From Candidatus Omnitrophota bacterium (GTDB taxonomy: Bacteria > Omnitrophota > Gorgyraeia > Zapsychrales > Zapsychraceae): a stretch of DNA of 64,000 bases. Below are positions 15,704 to 24,563 of the stretch, in pieces. Below the pieces are notes generated by a model, which did no database searches, was not told the origin of the DNA, and worked only from the letters and a program-made list of their open reading frames with translations. Each line of letters opens with the position of its first letter. The stretch's first letter is position 1. Made by a program: the position numbers and the translations under genes. Location of the stretch: the NCBI GenBank assembly GCA_020632495.1, contig JACKFL010000005.1, forward strand, positions 744,001 through 808,000, given 5' to 3'.

Positions 15704-18460
15704 ATGCGAAGATATCACGAACAATGTTTACGGAACCTACAGGATAAGATGCTGATTCTCGGTTTCGAGGAATTCGATATCTTTCTGGTGATCGGGACTG
15801 TTCTGGGTCTTCAATTGTTCAAGGTAAACACGCTGGTTATCTGGATTGTAGGGGGCACGCTTGCGGGAGTGTTGCGGTTTATCAAGAGGGGAAAGCCGTC
15901 CAAGTATATCGAACACGGTGTTCAATGGTTCTTTAAACCGAAGGTGTACACGGCGATTGGACAATCCGTTCTGGATGTTATCAAGGGCCGGACGGTGGAT
16001 ATAAGGTTAAATTCCCTGCAAGAGTTGCTTCCCTACAGCCATTTTGAAGATGAGTTCTTGGTGCTGGAAGACGGGTCTTTGTCATGTGCCTATTCGGTCG
16101 AGGGTCCGGTTATCGAAAACTATTCTAAAGAAGAGCTGATCGGGTACACCGGTAGAATCGAGTCGTTTCTGAATCACTTGCCGGAGCGGATGAACTATCA
16201 GGTCATCCTTGATATGGACGGCGACTATCAGGAAGAACTCGGCCAGCACAAGGTGATCCGGTCGGAGAATACCCTAATCCGGGGCATGCACAAAGAGCGT
16301 GTCCGTAAGTTCGAGAAAATTATCCAAAACCAGAAACTGCGCCGGTTCCGGTGTCACTTTCTGATCAACTGCCCGCCGTTTCCCAAGGCTAATGCTGGAA
16401 TATTCAAAACTCAAAAGAAGGCGTTCAGCGAAGAGGATGTTCGGTTCCTTAAGGCGGAGTTCAAGCGGACACTGGACGATATCGAGTCAGGGCTAAGAAG
16501 CACTGATCTGACGGTCCGCAAACTATCCAATCAGGAGGTTGCGGGGTTTACCTACGGTCTCCTAAACCCCGACAGGGTACGGGAGGGAATCGGCTGCCCG
16601 AAGCTTAAATCCCATGACAGTTTTGTCCGTCAGGTGTGCTGTTCGGATTTATCCATTGATGAGCACAAGGGCGAGTTTATTCAATTTGGCGGGTACTACC
16701 ACAAGTATGTGACATTGAAGGTCCTGCCGGAGATGACCTTCCCGGCCATGTTGTTCCAGCTACGGTATCTGTCTTTTAAGGAGTTTCACGCCGTTTTTAA
16801 CATTGATACGCCTTCTAAGGAATGGGGCCGAAAGACCATCGAGACCCTTAGACGCCGGGAATACGGGAATCTGTTGCAATTTATGGGCCTTCCCAACAAG
16901 GAGGCCCAGGTCAAGGTCGAGCAGTATGAGGCGTTGCTTGAGGAGCTTCAGCAGACCAACCAAAAGCTGTTCCGGTGCCAGCTGACCATCCATGTTTACG
17001 GGGACACGGTCGATCAGGTGAAACAACGGTGCACCGAGCTTATAAACCTGTTTTCAGCGCTTAACGGGGCCGAAATGCATGATGAACGCTGGGGCGGTGT
17101 CACGCCCGCATTTTTAAGTACCTTACCCGGATGGACCAAGGAATCCACCCGGTGGCTGATGATGAAAACTTTGCATCTGGCCGATTTTCTGCCGTTCTTC
17201 TCCGAATTTAAGGGAAGCGGTAAGGCCGAATGCCTGTTCTTTAATACTACGCAGGGGCTGGCATCGTTTGATCCGTTTTCCAACGATATTGCCGCCTTTA
17301 ACATCGTGGTCGTGGGAGCCACCGGAAGCGGCAAGAGTTTTACGATCAACCAGATCATCAACCAGTACAGCAAGAACCATCCGATTGAAATCTTCATTGA
17401 TATCGGCGGTTCGTATAAACGTCAGACCCTATTGAAAGGAGGTGAATACATTGATCTAGGTTTGACCAAGAAGTTCACGCTTAACGTCTTTGAATTGTCA
17501 GGGAACAAACCGTTGCGCTTGTTTACGGAGGAAGAGCAGAACGAAATCATCATGGTCAAGACCAAGTCTATTATTCAGATGATGGGAGGATTGAAGCGGT
17601 TCAACGAGGCCGATCAGATCGTGGAAGATTATCTGTTCCGCAGTTTGCGGTTTATGTACGAGCGGATTGACCGGCCCGTCCTCAGCGACTTTCGAGGGGT
17701 TCTGAAATCAATGGCTGAGTCGAACAAGCAATACCAGAAGTATTGCGACTCTGTGATTGGACTGCTGGGCAACTGGTTTAAAGGCGGGCAATACGGAACC
17801 TACACGGACGGGCCTTCGACCATTTCACTGGATAAGGATGTGATCTGTTTTGACCTAAAAGGCATGGAAAAATTCACCGGCCTCCAAACGGTCATGCTGA
17901 CCATCATTACGAACTACGTTTGGAACAAGGTTCTTAATGAACCGGACCGGCGAAAGCTGGTGGTCTTTGACGAATGCTGGAAACTGCTCAGCACCCCGGA
18001 ATCGGCGGCATTTATCGCTGAATGCTACCGGACATTCCGTAAGTACGGGGCGTCTGCAATTTCTGTTACCCAATCGCTGAATGATTTTCTGGTCGGTGGG
18101 CTGGAGAATGCCATCTTGGGCAATTCCAATACCCGATTCATTTTGCGCCAGAATTCCGTACCGACGGTTCAGGGGATCGTGGATTACTTTCATTTCAATG
18201 AAAGCGAGCATAAGCAGATTGAATCCCTTCAGATCAAAAAGGGCGAGGGAGCGGAAGTATTTTTTTCACAGTCCAAAGGCTTACAGTCCGTCAGCGGGAA
18301 AATGGTCATTTATCCGACGCCGATTGAATATTGGGTGGCGACCACGGACGCCAAGGATTTGAGCTATTACAACCAAAAGGAACAGGAGAATCCGGGACTG
18401 GATATGTACGACGTCATCAAGCTTTGTGCGGAGGAATATCCCAACGGATTCAGGGAATAA
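15704..18460 (+). CDS. virB4: VirB3-VirB4 fusion, conjugation ATPase
   Basis: It is 918 residues. The first about 100 form a VirB3/TraL-like domain with two hydrophobic helices (about 26-56) and a KPSKYIEHGVQWFFKPK tail. The remainder is a VirB4/TraC-type ATPase that powers pilus assembly and substrate transfer. Walker A GATGSGKS is near residues 537-544 and Walker B LVVFDECWKLL near 750-760, followed by a conserved VTQS segment. VirB3-VirB4 fusions are known from several conjugation families. The ATG at 15704 has AAGGAGAG upstream. No VirB11 ATPase accompanies it in the window. Confidence 0.92.
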   Translation: MRRYHEQCLRNLQDKMLILGFEEFDIFLVIGTVLGLQLFKVNTLVIWIVGGTLAGVLRFIKRGKPSKYIEHGVQWFFKPKVYTAIGQSVLDVIKGRTVDIRLNSLQELLPYSHFEDEFLVLEDGSLSCAYSVEGPVIENYSKEELIGYTGRIESFLNHLPERMNYQVILDMDGDYQEELGQHKVIRSENTLIRGMHKERVRKFEKIIQNQKLRRFRCHFLINCPPFPKANAGIFKTQKKAFSEEDVRFLKAEFKRTLDDIESGLRSTDLTVRKLSNQEVAGFTYGLLNPDRVREGIGCPKLKSHDSFVRQVCCSDLSIDEHKGEFIQFGGYYHKYVTLKVLPEMTFPAMLFQLRYLSFKEFHAVFNIDTPSKEWGRKTIETLRRREYGNLLQFMGLPNKEAQVKVEQYEALLEELQQTNQKLFRCQLTIHVYGDTVDQVKQRCTELINLFSALNGAEMHDERWGGVTPAFLSTLPGWTKESTRWLMMKTLHLADFLPFFSEFKGSGKAECLFFNTTQGLASFDPFSNDIAAFNIVVVGATGSGKSFTINQIINQYSKNHPIEIFIDIGGSYKRQTLLKGGEYIDLGLTKKFTLNVFELSGNKPLRLFTEEEQNEIIMVKTKSIIQMMGGLKRFNEADQIVEDYLFRSLRFMYERIDRPVLSDFRGVLKSMAESNKQYQKYCDSVIGLLGNWFKGGQYGTYTDGPSTISLDKDVICFDLKGMEKFTGLQTVMLTIITNYVWNKVLNEPDRRKLVVFDECWKLLSTPESAAFIAECYRTFRKYGASAISVTQSLNDFLVGGLENAILGNSNTRFILRQNSVPTVQGIVDYFHFNESEHKQIESLQIKKGEGAEVFFSQSKGLQSVSGKMVIYPTPIEYWVATTDAKDLSYYNQKEQENPGLDMYDVIKLCAEEYPNGFRE

Positions 18461-18474
18461 CAAAGGAGGAAACC

Positions 18475-18816
18475 ATGTGGACCAAGAGATTATTAGCAGT
18501 GATTGTATCGGCGGCGCTCCTAAGCGGATGCTCCACCCTTGAGAAATCAGCCGTTGCCGGAGGCGTTACCGGGGCAGCGGTCGGGGGAGTTGTCGGACAT
18601 CAATATGATGATGCCGTCAAAGGGGCCGCTATCGGTGGCTTGGGAGGTACGTTTGCCGGGATTTATCTGGGCAAAAAGAAGAAGAAAACCGAGTTCGAGA
18701 AAGGCTTTGACGCAGGCTACAGACAGGGCCAGTCCGACTACGCCAAGCTGAGCTGGGAAGAAAAGACCGGCAAGTGCGGCGGTGATTCACAAACTGCCGA
18801 TACTACAAGTCAATAA
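18475..18816 (+). CDS. Glycine-zipper lipoprotein of the conjugation operon (VirB7-like position)
   Basis: It is 113 residues from the ATG at 18475, preceded by AAAGGAGG; the longer frame upstream overlaps virB4. The lipobox LLSGC places the lipidated Cys at residue 22. A glycine-rich region AVAGGVTGAAVGGVVG repeats GxxxG steps like glycine-zipper outer-membrane proteins. A basic KKKKK stretch and a polar tail follow. It may anchor the outer-membrane core complex as VirB7 does, but sequence similarity to VirB7 is not evident. Confidence 0.75.
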   Translation: MWTKRLLAVIVSAALLSGCSTLEKSAVAGGVTGAAVGGVVGHQYDDAVKGAAIGGLGGTFAGIYLGKKKKKTEFEKGFDAGYRQGQSDYAKLSWEEKTGKCGGDSQTADTTSQ

Positions 18817-18843
18817 ATATACCGACCTATAAAGGAGGAAACG

Positions 18844-19548
18844 ATGAAGAAAACTTTACTCACTTTAATTACGCTTAGCCTGATGTGCCGACCGGTAAGT
18901 GCACAAACGGCTGCTTCTGCTATCTTGGCTCAAACAGCCATTCAGACAGCAGAGCATTTAAGACGGCTGGCACAAGCCGTCGAGGAAGTGAAATTGCTTA
19001 AACAACGATTGGAACTTGCCATTGAAGCCAGCCGGGGGATCGGGGAAGTGAATTTCCTAAGTGATTTTCGCAATATCATTGTCGAAACTACCGACTTGCT
19101 ATCCGATCTTGATGTGTATATCAGCGATACCGGCGATTTGTCGGATCAATGGAAGGACATCTTCGGGAATTTGTCGTCTTGGGTGGATACGGCCACGGAC
19201 GACTACAACTATATCGGTATTTCCGACGACATGAATACGGCCAGCTATGAGATAGCCGATTCATATCAGGAAATCTATAAGCGCAATTCGGACTATGCCG
19301 AAAGGTTTATTAACCACGCCAAGACGGTGAACGAAAAGGGGGCCATGAAACAAGTGGCCGAAGAGCTGGGGCACTTGATGCAGATGGAGAACCACATTAT
19401 GTATTTGATATCTCAACAGGTGAAACAGCAAAGTATCGAGAATTCCAACCAAAATCTGGAACGTAAAGAGGCGGTGGTGGAACAGCAGAAGGAAAATGAA
19501 GGTGTTAAGCGGTTCCTGAATGCTGCGAGCCGTGAGTTTCCGATGTAA
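18844..19548 (+). CDS. VirB5/TrbJ-like minor pilus protein
   Basis: It is 234 residues with a signal peptide (MKKTLLTLITLSLMCRPVSA, cleavage near residue 20) and a mature protein almost entirely helical and heptad-like (AEHLRRLAQAVEEVKLLKQR; later LERKEAVVEQQKENEG). This is typical of TrbJ/VirB5 proteins at the pilus tip or base. The start follows AAAGGAGG. The position between the lipoprotein and VirB6 fits the order of known systems. Confidence 0.75.
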   Translation: MKKTLLTLITLSLMCRPVSAQTAASAILAQTAIQTAEHLRRLAQAVEEVKLLKQRLELAIEASRGIGEVNFLSDFRNIIVETTDLLSDLDVYISDTGDLSDQWKDIFGNLSSWVDTATDDYNYIGISDDMNTASYEIADSYQEIYKRNSDYAERFINHAKTVNEKGAMKQVAEELGHLMQMENHIMYLISQQVKQQSIENSNQNLERKEAVVEQQKENEGVKRFLNAASREFPM

Positions 19549-19559
19549 AGGAGGGTTCA

Positions 19560-20558
19560 ATGGACTTTATCTTAGACACGATTCGAAGTGATTTAACCGG
19601 TATTGTCACCGTGGGCCGGACCCTGCTGGGTGGATTCTTTGTGCTGGCGTGTTTTTTCATGTATCTGGGGATATTTTCCAGCAAAGGGGCCAACTGGTCC
19701 GGTCTGCTCTTCAGGCTGATTCTGGGGTTTGTTCTTTTACAGAACTATGCGCTGGTTATGGATTCGACCAAGGACATTATCGTGGCCGTTGATGCCACGA
19801 TCAATCCGATAACGAACGCCGCCGACCAGTATCTAGTCATGAGTCAGCAGATGCAGGATTTGTATGAACAAAATCAGCAAAAGGGGTTTTCTCTGGCGCT
19901 TTTCGGGAAGAAGACGCTGCATAATCTGACGATTAATGTATCGTTCATTTTCTACGCCATTGTCTCGAATGTGATGCAGGCCATCCGGTATACGATAGCC
20001 GGGATCATATACAAGATCGGGCCGCTGCTGATTCCGTTCATTGTTTTTAAATCGACGGTACGGATTATCGAAGGTTGGTTTCGGTCATATGTGGCGGTTA
20101 TTTCTTGGCCGATTCTCTGGCATATCGTTTTGTCCATAGCCGTCACGTTGAGCGGGAATATCGACCTGACCGTGGACGGGATTGAGAAATTTGTCATGTT
20201 GAACTTTGCGGTCTGTTTTGTGCTGATCTTTACTCCCATGATTATGTCGAGTTTGATTTCAGGGGCAGGGATCGGGGCCGCCGCATCTATGGCCGCATTG
20301 GGAGCAGTAAACAAAGTGACTGAATATACCAAACGAGGAGGCCGGGTTGCGACTGACTCCGTGGTAGGGGGAGCCGACGCCGCTATCGGGTCCGTGGTAA
20401 GCGGAGAGTATGGGGCCATGATCCCTGAATCTTTGTCGGGAGGTCTTAAAGGTATGTCAAAGAGTGTGGGATTTAAGCCGTCCGTGAATGAACGTAAAAT
20501 TTTCAAGGCCTTAAAAGATATGTTGAATTTCAAAAAGAAGGAGAATACCGATGAGTGA
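19560..20558 (+). CDS. VirB6/TrbL-like inner-membrane channel protein
   Basis: It is 332 residues with about five or six hydrophobic segments between residues 15 and 250 (for example LLGGFFVLACFFMYLG and FAVCFVLIFTPMIMSSLISG) and a Gly/Ala-rich stretch near 235-250. The C-terminal 80 residues are polar and cytosolic. This matches VirB6/TrbL proteins of the inner-membrane platform through which DNA passes. AAAGGAGG precedes the ATG, and its end overlaps the next gene by 8 bp. Confidence 0.82.
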   Translation: MDFILDTIRSDLTGIVTVGRTLLGGFFVLACFFMYLGIFSSKGANWSGLLFRLILGFVLLQNYALVMDSTKDIIVAVDATINPITNAADQYLVMSQQMQDLYEQNQQKGFSLALFGKKTLHNLTINVSFIFYAIVSNVMQAIRYTIAGIIYKIGPLLIPFIVFKSTVRIIEGWFRSYVAVISWPILWHIVLSIAVTLSGNIDLTVDGIEKFVMLNFAVCFVLIFTPMIMSSLISGAGIGAAASMAALGAVNKVTEYTKRGGRVATDSVVGGADAAIGSVVSGEYGAMIPESLSGGLKGMSKSVGFKPSVNERKIFKALKDMLNFKKKENTDE

Positions 20559-21147
20559 ACTGGCATTTAACCGCATCATACTGGAAAAAACGGTCCGCAT
20601 ATTGACTGGGACCGTGACGTGCCTGTTGTGTCTCAATCTGCTACAGGTGCTTATTGTCCTTAAATTTACCCAAAAGCCCGTCTTGTTGCTTAAGGAAACC
20701 GGAACAGGCACCGTCGAAATGCTCGATTTCAGCAGCTATGAGATTACCGAAACCATTCTCAATAACTTTGTCCGCTGGATCAGCAGTGAGTATTTGAGTT
20801 TCGGGCCGGATTCCTTGCCGGGGCAGATTGAGAGCATCAAGCACTATCTGAATACCGAACCAAAGGACGCCATTCTCAAATCCTATGAGAAGAACAAAAA
20901 GGCGATTGAGGCGGGGGTTTATTTTCAATTCAATTTGCAGGATACGGAAATAACCAAGCGCAGTAATCCTTATCAAATTGAAGCCACCGGCGAAATGTCC
21001 ATCATTGACAAAAACGGGCGATACAAGAAGGAGGCCCGCATTTATGTCTTTGATGTGCTTAAGGTCAAACCCACGCCGGAGAATCCGTATGGATTAAAGA
21101 TTATCAGCATTACTCAGAAGATCGAAACCGAAGGAGGTGAATCATGA
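20551..21147 (+). CDS. VirB8/TraE-like assembly factor
   Basis: It is 198 residues: a cytosolic N-terminus, one membrane helix (about residues 18-38) and a periplasmic domain of about 160 residues with alternating helices and strands. This is the VirB8/TraE architecture (NTF2-like periplasmic fold). Position between VirB6 and VirB9 supports it. It overlaps both neighbours (8 bp before; ATGA after). Confidence 0.72.
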   Translation: MSELAFNRIILEKTVRILTGTVTCLLCLNLLQVLIVLKFTQKPVLLLKETGTGTVEMLDFSSYEITETILNNFVRWISSEYLSFGPDSLPGQIESIKHYLNTEPKDAILKSYEKNKKAIEAGVYFQFNLQDTEITKRSNPYQIEATGEMSIIDKNGRYKKEARIYVFDVLKVKPTPENPYGLKIISITQKIETEGGES

Positions 21148-21566
21148 GGTGGATACTTGTTTTAATTATTTTGACATGGAGCGTGCCCGCTCAGGCCTTC
21201 ATTGAAACCCGGTATCTGGACAAAGGCAAGATCATCTATGAATATCCGGCGGAAGATGATGTCCTGCGGGTTTTTGTCACTCCGGGGTTTGTGACCAAGA
21301 TTGAGTTGCCGGAGGACGCTGAGCTGGTTCTGGTCGGCGATAATGAATTGCTAAAGGTCGAGGTATCATCGGACAATCGAAGCGTGATTATCAATGCCCT
21401 GACGGTGGAGGGCAAAACGAATCTCATTGTCGATACCCGCAGTCTGCACCTGAATTACGAAGTCATCATCGGCTCGGAGGAAAAAGTAGATTACCGGGTC
21501 TGGATCGACCAGTACAAGCATTTCAAGTCCGTGAATGATTCGGAAACAGAACCGGAATTCAAATAA
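21144..21566 (+). CDS. VirB9/TraK-like periplasmic protein (short)
   Basis: It is 140 residues with a signal peptide ending at PAQA (about residue 19) and a beta-rich mature region. The pattern VFVTPGFVTKIELPEDAE...NAL.VEGKTNLIV resembles the N-terminal domain of VirB9/TrbG/TraK, which contributes to the outer-membrane core complex. The usual C-terminal VirB7-binding domain of VirB9 is missing, so this is a reduced form. Start and stop are tightly linked to virB8 and virB10. Confidence 0.75.
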   Translation: MRWILVLIILTWSVPAQAFIETRYLDKGKIIYEYPAEDDVLRVFVTPGFVTKIELPEDAELVLVGDNELLKVEVSSDNRSVIINALTVEGKTNLIVDTRSLHLNYEVIIGSEEKVDYRVWIDQYKHFKSVNDSETEPEFK

Positions 21567-21579
21567 GGAGCGTGAAGCC

Positions 21580-22533
21580 ATGAAAATTATCGACTATTTG
21601 TTTAAAAAGGACCATACCGGTCAACGCAGGCCGACCTTGCCGTTTATTCTGATTCTGGTATGCCTTGTGTTCGGTTCGTATTTTATGTCGGGAAGCGGGG
21701 AGAAGGCCCCGGAGGAAATTAAGACCGATCCGGTTATCAACTACAAGGACGTTACCAGCACCACGAATGAGTACAGCAAAAAGGCCCAGCAGGAGGATTT
21801 GATTAAGCCGTTGCTTTTCTCAAAGCCGGTTGAGAAACCGAAGCCCAAGGAAACCATTATTGAGAAATTCGCCGAGAAGCATGAACGGAAAGAGAAGAAG
21901 GTGGTCAATTCCCTGATTTATGACACGACGTTGTCGTCCCGTACAAGGGAGCGGGAGGTCAAGATGCCTTTGGGCAGCATGGTCCAGTGCCTTTTGATTC
22001 ACAACATTATTACCAACAATTTCAGCTCGCCGGTCATCGTGCAGGTCAAAAAAGACTTCTATTTCAACGGTCGTCTGCTTTTCCCACGGGATACCCGGAT
22101 ATTTGGGGAGGCGAGAGCCGGAAGGGAGCGGGACCGGGTGTTGGTAGCCTTCAGGACAGTGCTGTTTGAGGACGGGTATGAAGTCAATTTCAAGGGCCGG
22201 GGCCTCGATGCCGACGGTTCGGGAGGATTCAAGGCTGAGATTATCTCCGAGAAAACCAAAGAGAAAATTCTGTCCAAAGTCCTGCATTTTTTAAGCGGGA
22301 CATTGCTGGGATTGCAGGAAAAATCCACCAATGCCCTGACCGGAATCGACCAGGTCGATGTCACCAGCCGCAATGCGATTTTGGAAGGATCGGCCAAGGC
22401 CTTCACGGAAGAGGCCAAAAGAATGGAAAAGGAGATCGACGAGGCCAAAGGTTACGGTATCGTGCCCGCCGGAACAGAGATCATCCTGTATGTGGACGAA
22501 TCATTCAAGCTGACGCAAAAGGAATTCAGATGA
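21580..22533 (+). CDS. virB10: VirB10/TrbI-like protein
   Basis: The start is placed at ATG 21580 (AAGGAG at 21566-21571), giving 317 residues; an upstream in-frame ATG at 21535 overlaps virB9. There is an inner-membrane helix (about residues 20-36), a Lys/Pro/Glu-rich periplasmic linker (KPVEKPKPKETIIEKF) and a C-terminal beta domain containing RLLFPRDTRIFGEARAG and VPAGTEIILYVD, characteristic VirB10/TrbI motifs. It connects inner and outer membrane in the transfer channel. It overlaps virD4 as ATGA. Confidence 0.88.
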   Translation: MKIIDYLFKKDHTGQRRPTLPFILILVCLVFGSYFMSGSGEKAPEEIKTDPVINYKDVTSTTNEYSKKAQQEDLIKPLLFSKPVEKPKPKETIIEKFAEKHERKEKKVVNSLIYDTTLSSRTREREVKMPLGSMVQCLLIHNIITNNFSSPVIVQVKKDFYFNGRLLFPRDTRIFGEARAGRERDRVLVAFRTVLFEDGYEVNFKGRGLDADGSGGFKAEIISEKTKEKILSKVLHFLSGTLLGLQEKSTNALTGIDQVDVTSRNAILEGSAKAFTEEAKRMEKEIDEAKGYGIVPAGTEIILYVDESFKLTQKEFR

Positions 22534-24254
22534 GAGAAGGCGCACTTGTTATTCTGTTAATTATCGCTATTGCCTATTTCCGGTATCAGGAATACGTCTT
22601 GTTAGTATTTCAAAGTCCGTTCCTGATGATCTGCGTACTATTGGCCGGTGGCCTTCTGTACGGCACGTACTATTTGGTTCAGCATGTCTTGGAGAAGGTG
22701 GGCAACCGGATAAAAATGCATCGGGCGGGAGTCAACACGACCATAAAAGACAAAGGAACTGCCTATCCGTTTATTTCATTTGATATTATTCCTGCCTTGC
22801 AAGGCTTTGTGAGGGACGGACGGAGCGATCAATTGACGTTCATCGGTCTGAATGCGCAGAGAAAGAACAAGGGGCATGTTGCGCTCCCGGATATTCAGCG
22901 GACCCAGCATTTGCAAGTATTGGGCATGACGGGAACAGGTAAGAGTACAAGTGTGTTCTACCCGTTGATCTATCAGGATGCACTAAAGAAGAGGCCGGTC
23001 ATCATTATTGATGCCAAAGGAGAGATGTCCGCTATCAACACGTTGAATGGCATTTTAGCGGAAGTGGGGAGAAGCGACGATTTCCTGCTGTTTTCATTGT
23101 CGCATAAGGAGCTTTCATGTTCGTACAATCCTTTATATGTCGGGCAGTACGATCCCCAAGTGGTAATCGACGCATTCTTCAGCAATTATGACGACCAGAA
23201 TACTTTCTTTCGTGAAATGTCGAAAATGATCTTTTCGCACGCATTCTTTATTCTTCATTCGCTGGGAAAACCGTTCAGTCCGATGGATGTGTATTGCTAT
23301 TTGAATAATGAGTATTGCCGACAGGAAATCAATAAGCAAATCGTCAGTGCCAACGAAACGGGATGGTTGCGTTTAAAACTGCTTAATCAGGTTATATCCG
23401 ATTTGCAGGACCAATACAAAGGGTGGAGGCATGTTATCGCCGGATTTAACAATTTCCTGATGGGCTTTAATGACCCGCTACTCAATGAAGACGACAGTGA
23501 TATCGTTCTTTCTGAAGTGATCCGGGAAGGCAAGGTGGTATATTTCCAGTTGCCGACGAATGCCTATCCCTTACAGGCTGTAGCGATAGCCCGGATGGTG
23601 CAGGCCAATTTAAGATATATTTCGTCAATGATTCAGACAGGTCAGTTGTCGAATGACTTATTGGTAAGTGTGCTGATTGACGAATATGGGGCATTTGCCG
23701 AGCAGACGTTTGTGGAAGTTCTGAACAAAGCGAGAAGCAGCCGGATGATGGTAACTTTGGCCCATCAAAGTTTGGGAGATTTGCAGAATATCTCAGGGAC
23801 CTTTATGAAGCTGATTGACGAGAATACGCTCAACAAGATTTATCTGAAACAGACCGATCCCGAACTGGCCGAGCTTATCGCCCGGAGCATGGGGACATTC
23901 ACCAAGCAGGAGCAAACATTTCGAATGACTGCCGGTTCTTATGGGAATCAGATTCATACCGGAGAGACGTCGAACAAGACCGTGCAGGAATTCTATTTCT
24001 CTCCGGACAAGGTTAAGAATTTGTATAAACACGGGCAGGGATATTTGATATACAAGGGGGACAATTCCCAGCAATGCGTCAACTTTGGTCAATTTAGCGG
24101 CATCAAGGAAAAGCCTTACGTCAAGCCGGTCCGAAAGAATAAAAGGGAAGGGTTAAAGCTTTTTGAGCGGTACTATCTCCGGGATGAGAAAATATCCCCA
24201 CCGCCACCGAGAAGAAAGAGGGGCAAGAAGGGTGAAATTGCCTTGGATGACTAA
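22530..24254 (+). CDS. virD4: VirD4/TraG-type coupling protein
   Basis: It is 574 residues. Two N-terminal membrane helices (about 5-20 and 26-50) precede the ATPase domain. Walker A GMTGTGKST lies near residues 131-139, Walker B VIIIDAKGEM near 155-164, and a further LIDEYGAFAE motif near 383. VirD4 coupling proteins bring relaxase-bound DNA to the secretion channel. The tail is basic. It is the last gene of the conjugation operon and overlaps virB10 by 4 bp. Confidence 0.9.
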   Translation: MREGALVILLIIAIAYFRYQEYVLLVFQSPFLMICVLLAGGLLYGTYYLVQHVLEKVGNRIKMHRAGVNTTIKDKGTAYPFISFDIIPALQGFVRDGRSDQLTFIGLNAQRKNKGHVALPDIQRTQHLQVLGMTGTGKSTSVFYPLIYQDALKKRPVIIIDAKGEMSAINTLNGILAEVGRSDDFLLFSLSHKELSCSYNPLYVGQYDPQVVIDAFFSNYDDQNTFFREMSKMIFSHAFFILHSLGKPFSPMDVYCYLNNEYCRQEINKQIVSANETGWLRLKLLNQVISDLQDQYKGWRHVIAGFNNFLMGFNDPLLNEDDSDIVLSEVIREGKVVYFQLPTNAYPLQAVAIARMVQANLRYISSMIQTGQLSNDLLVSVLIDEYGAFAEQTFVEVLNKARSSRMMVTLAHQSLGDLQNISGTFMKLIDENTLNKIYLKQTDPELAELIARSMGTFTKQEQTFRMTAGSYGNQIHTGETSNKTVQEFYFSPDKVKNLYKHGQGYLIYKGDNSQQCVNFGQFSGIKEKPYVKPVRKNKREGLKLFERYYLRDEKISPPPPRRKRGKKGEIALDD

Positions 24255-24299
24255 CATATAGGAATGAATATCAGGAAAGGTAAAGGAGGTGTTGGCCGT

Positions 24300-24470
24300 A
24301 TGGAAAAAAGATTTCTGAGTGTGGTTGAGGTGGCTGAGTACCTAGGTTTTAGCGAAAGTGCCATAAGAAAGTGGATCAGAAAGGGGCAAATTCCGTTTGC
24401 CAGAATTAATGGGGCGATCCGTTTTGATATCGAGAAAATTGAGGAATGGGCGACTTCAAAGGCTGCGTAG
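24300..24470 (+). CDS. xis: Excisionase-like MerR-type HTH protein
   Basis: It is 56 residues from the ATG at 24300, chosen because AAAGGAGG stands just upstream; the ATG at 24264 would place that ribosome site inside the gene. The sequence LSVVEVAEYLGFSESAIRKW followed by IPFARINGAIRFD is the winged helix-turn-helix of small excisionases (HTH_17). It lies just upstream of the integrase, so it probably directs excision of the element. Confidence 0.85.
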   Translation: MEKRFLSVVEVAEYLGFSESAIRKWIRKGQIPFARINGAIRFDIEKIEEWATSKAA

Positions 24471-24480
24471 TTTGAAATGT

Positions 24481-24510
24481 TTGACATGATATGTGTGATG
24501 AATATATAAT
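24481..24510 (+). promoter_or_regulatory. Promoter of the integrase gene
   Basis: TTGACA (24481-24486) and TATAAT (24505-24510) match the sigma-70 consensus with an 18 bp spacer. The integrase ATG lies 54 bp further on, so the integrase can be expressed independently of the conjugation operon. Confidence 0.8.
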
Positions 24511-24563
24511 TTTGATTGAACCTTACCCATATATTCTCGCACGATATCAAGAGAGGTGAATAT

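Noticed and set aside
18331..18474. Extended N-terminus of the conjugation lipoprotein
   Set aside because: It overlaps the end of virB4 in another frame, and the signal peptide with lipobox begins at ATG 18475 behind AAAGGAGG.
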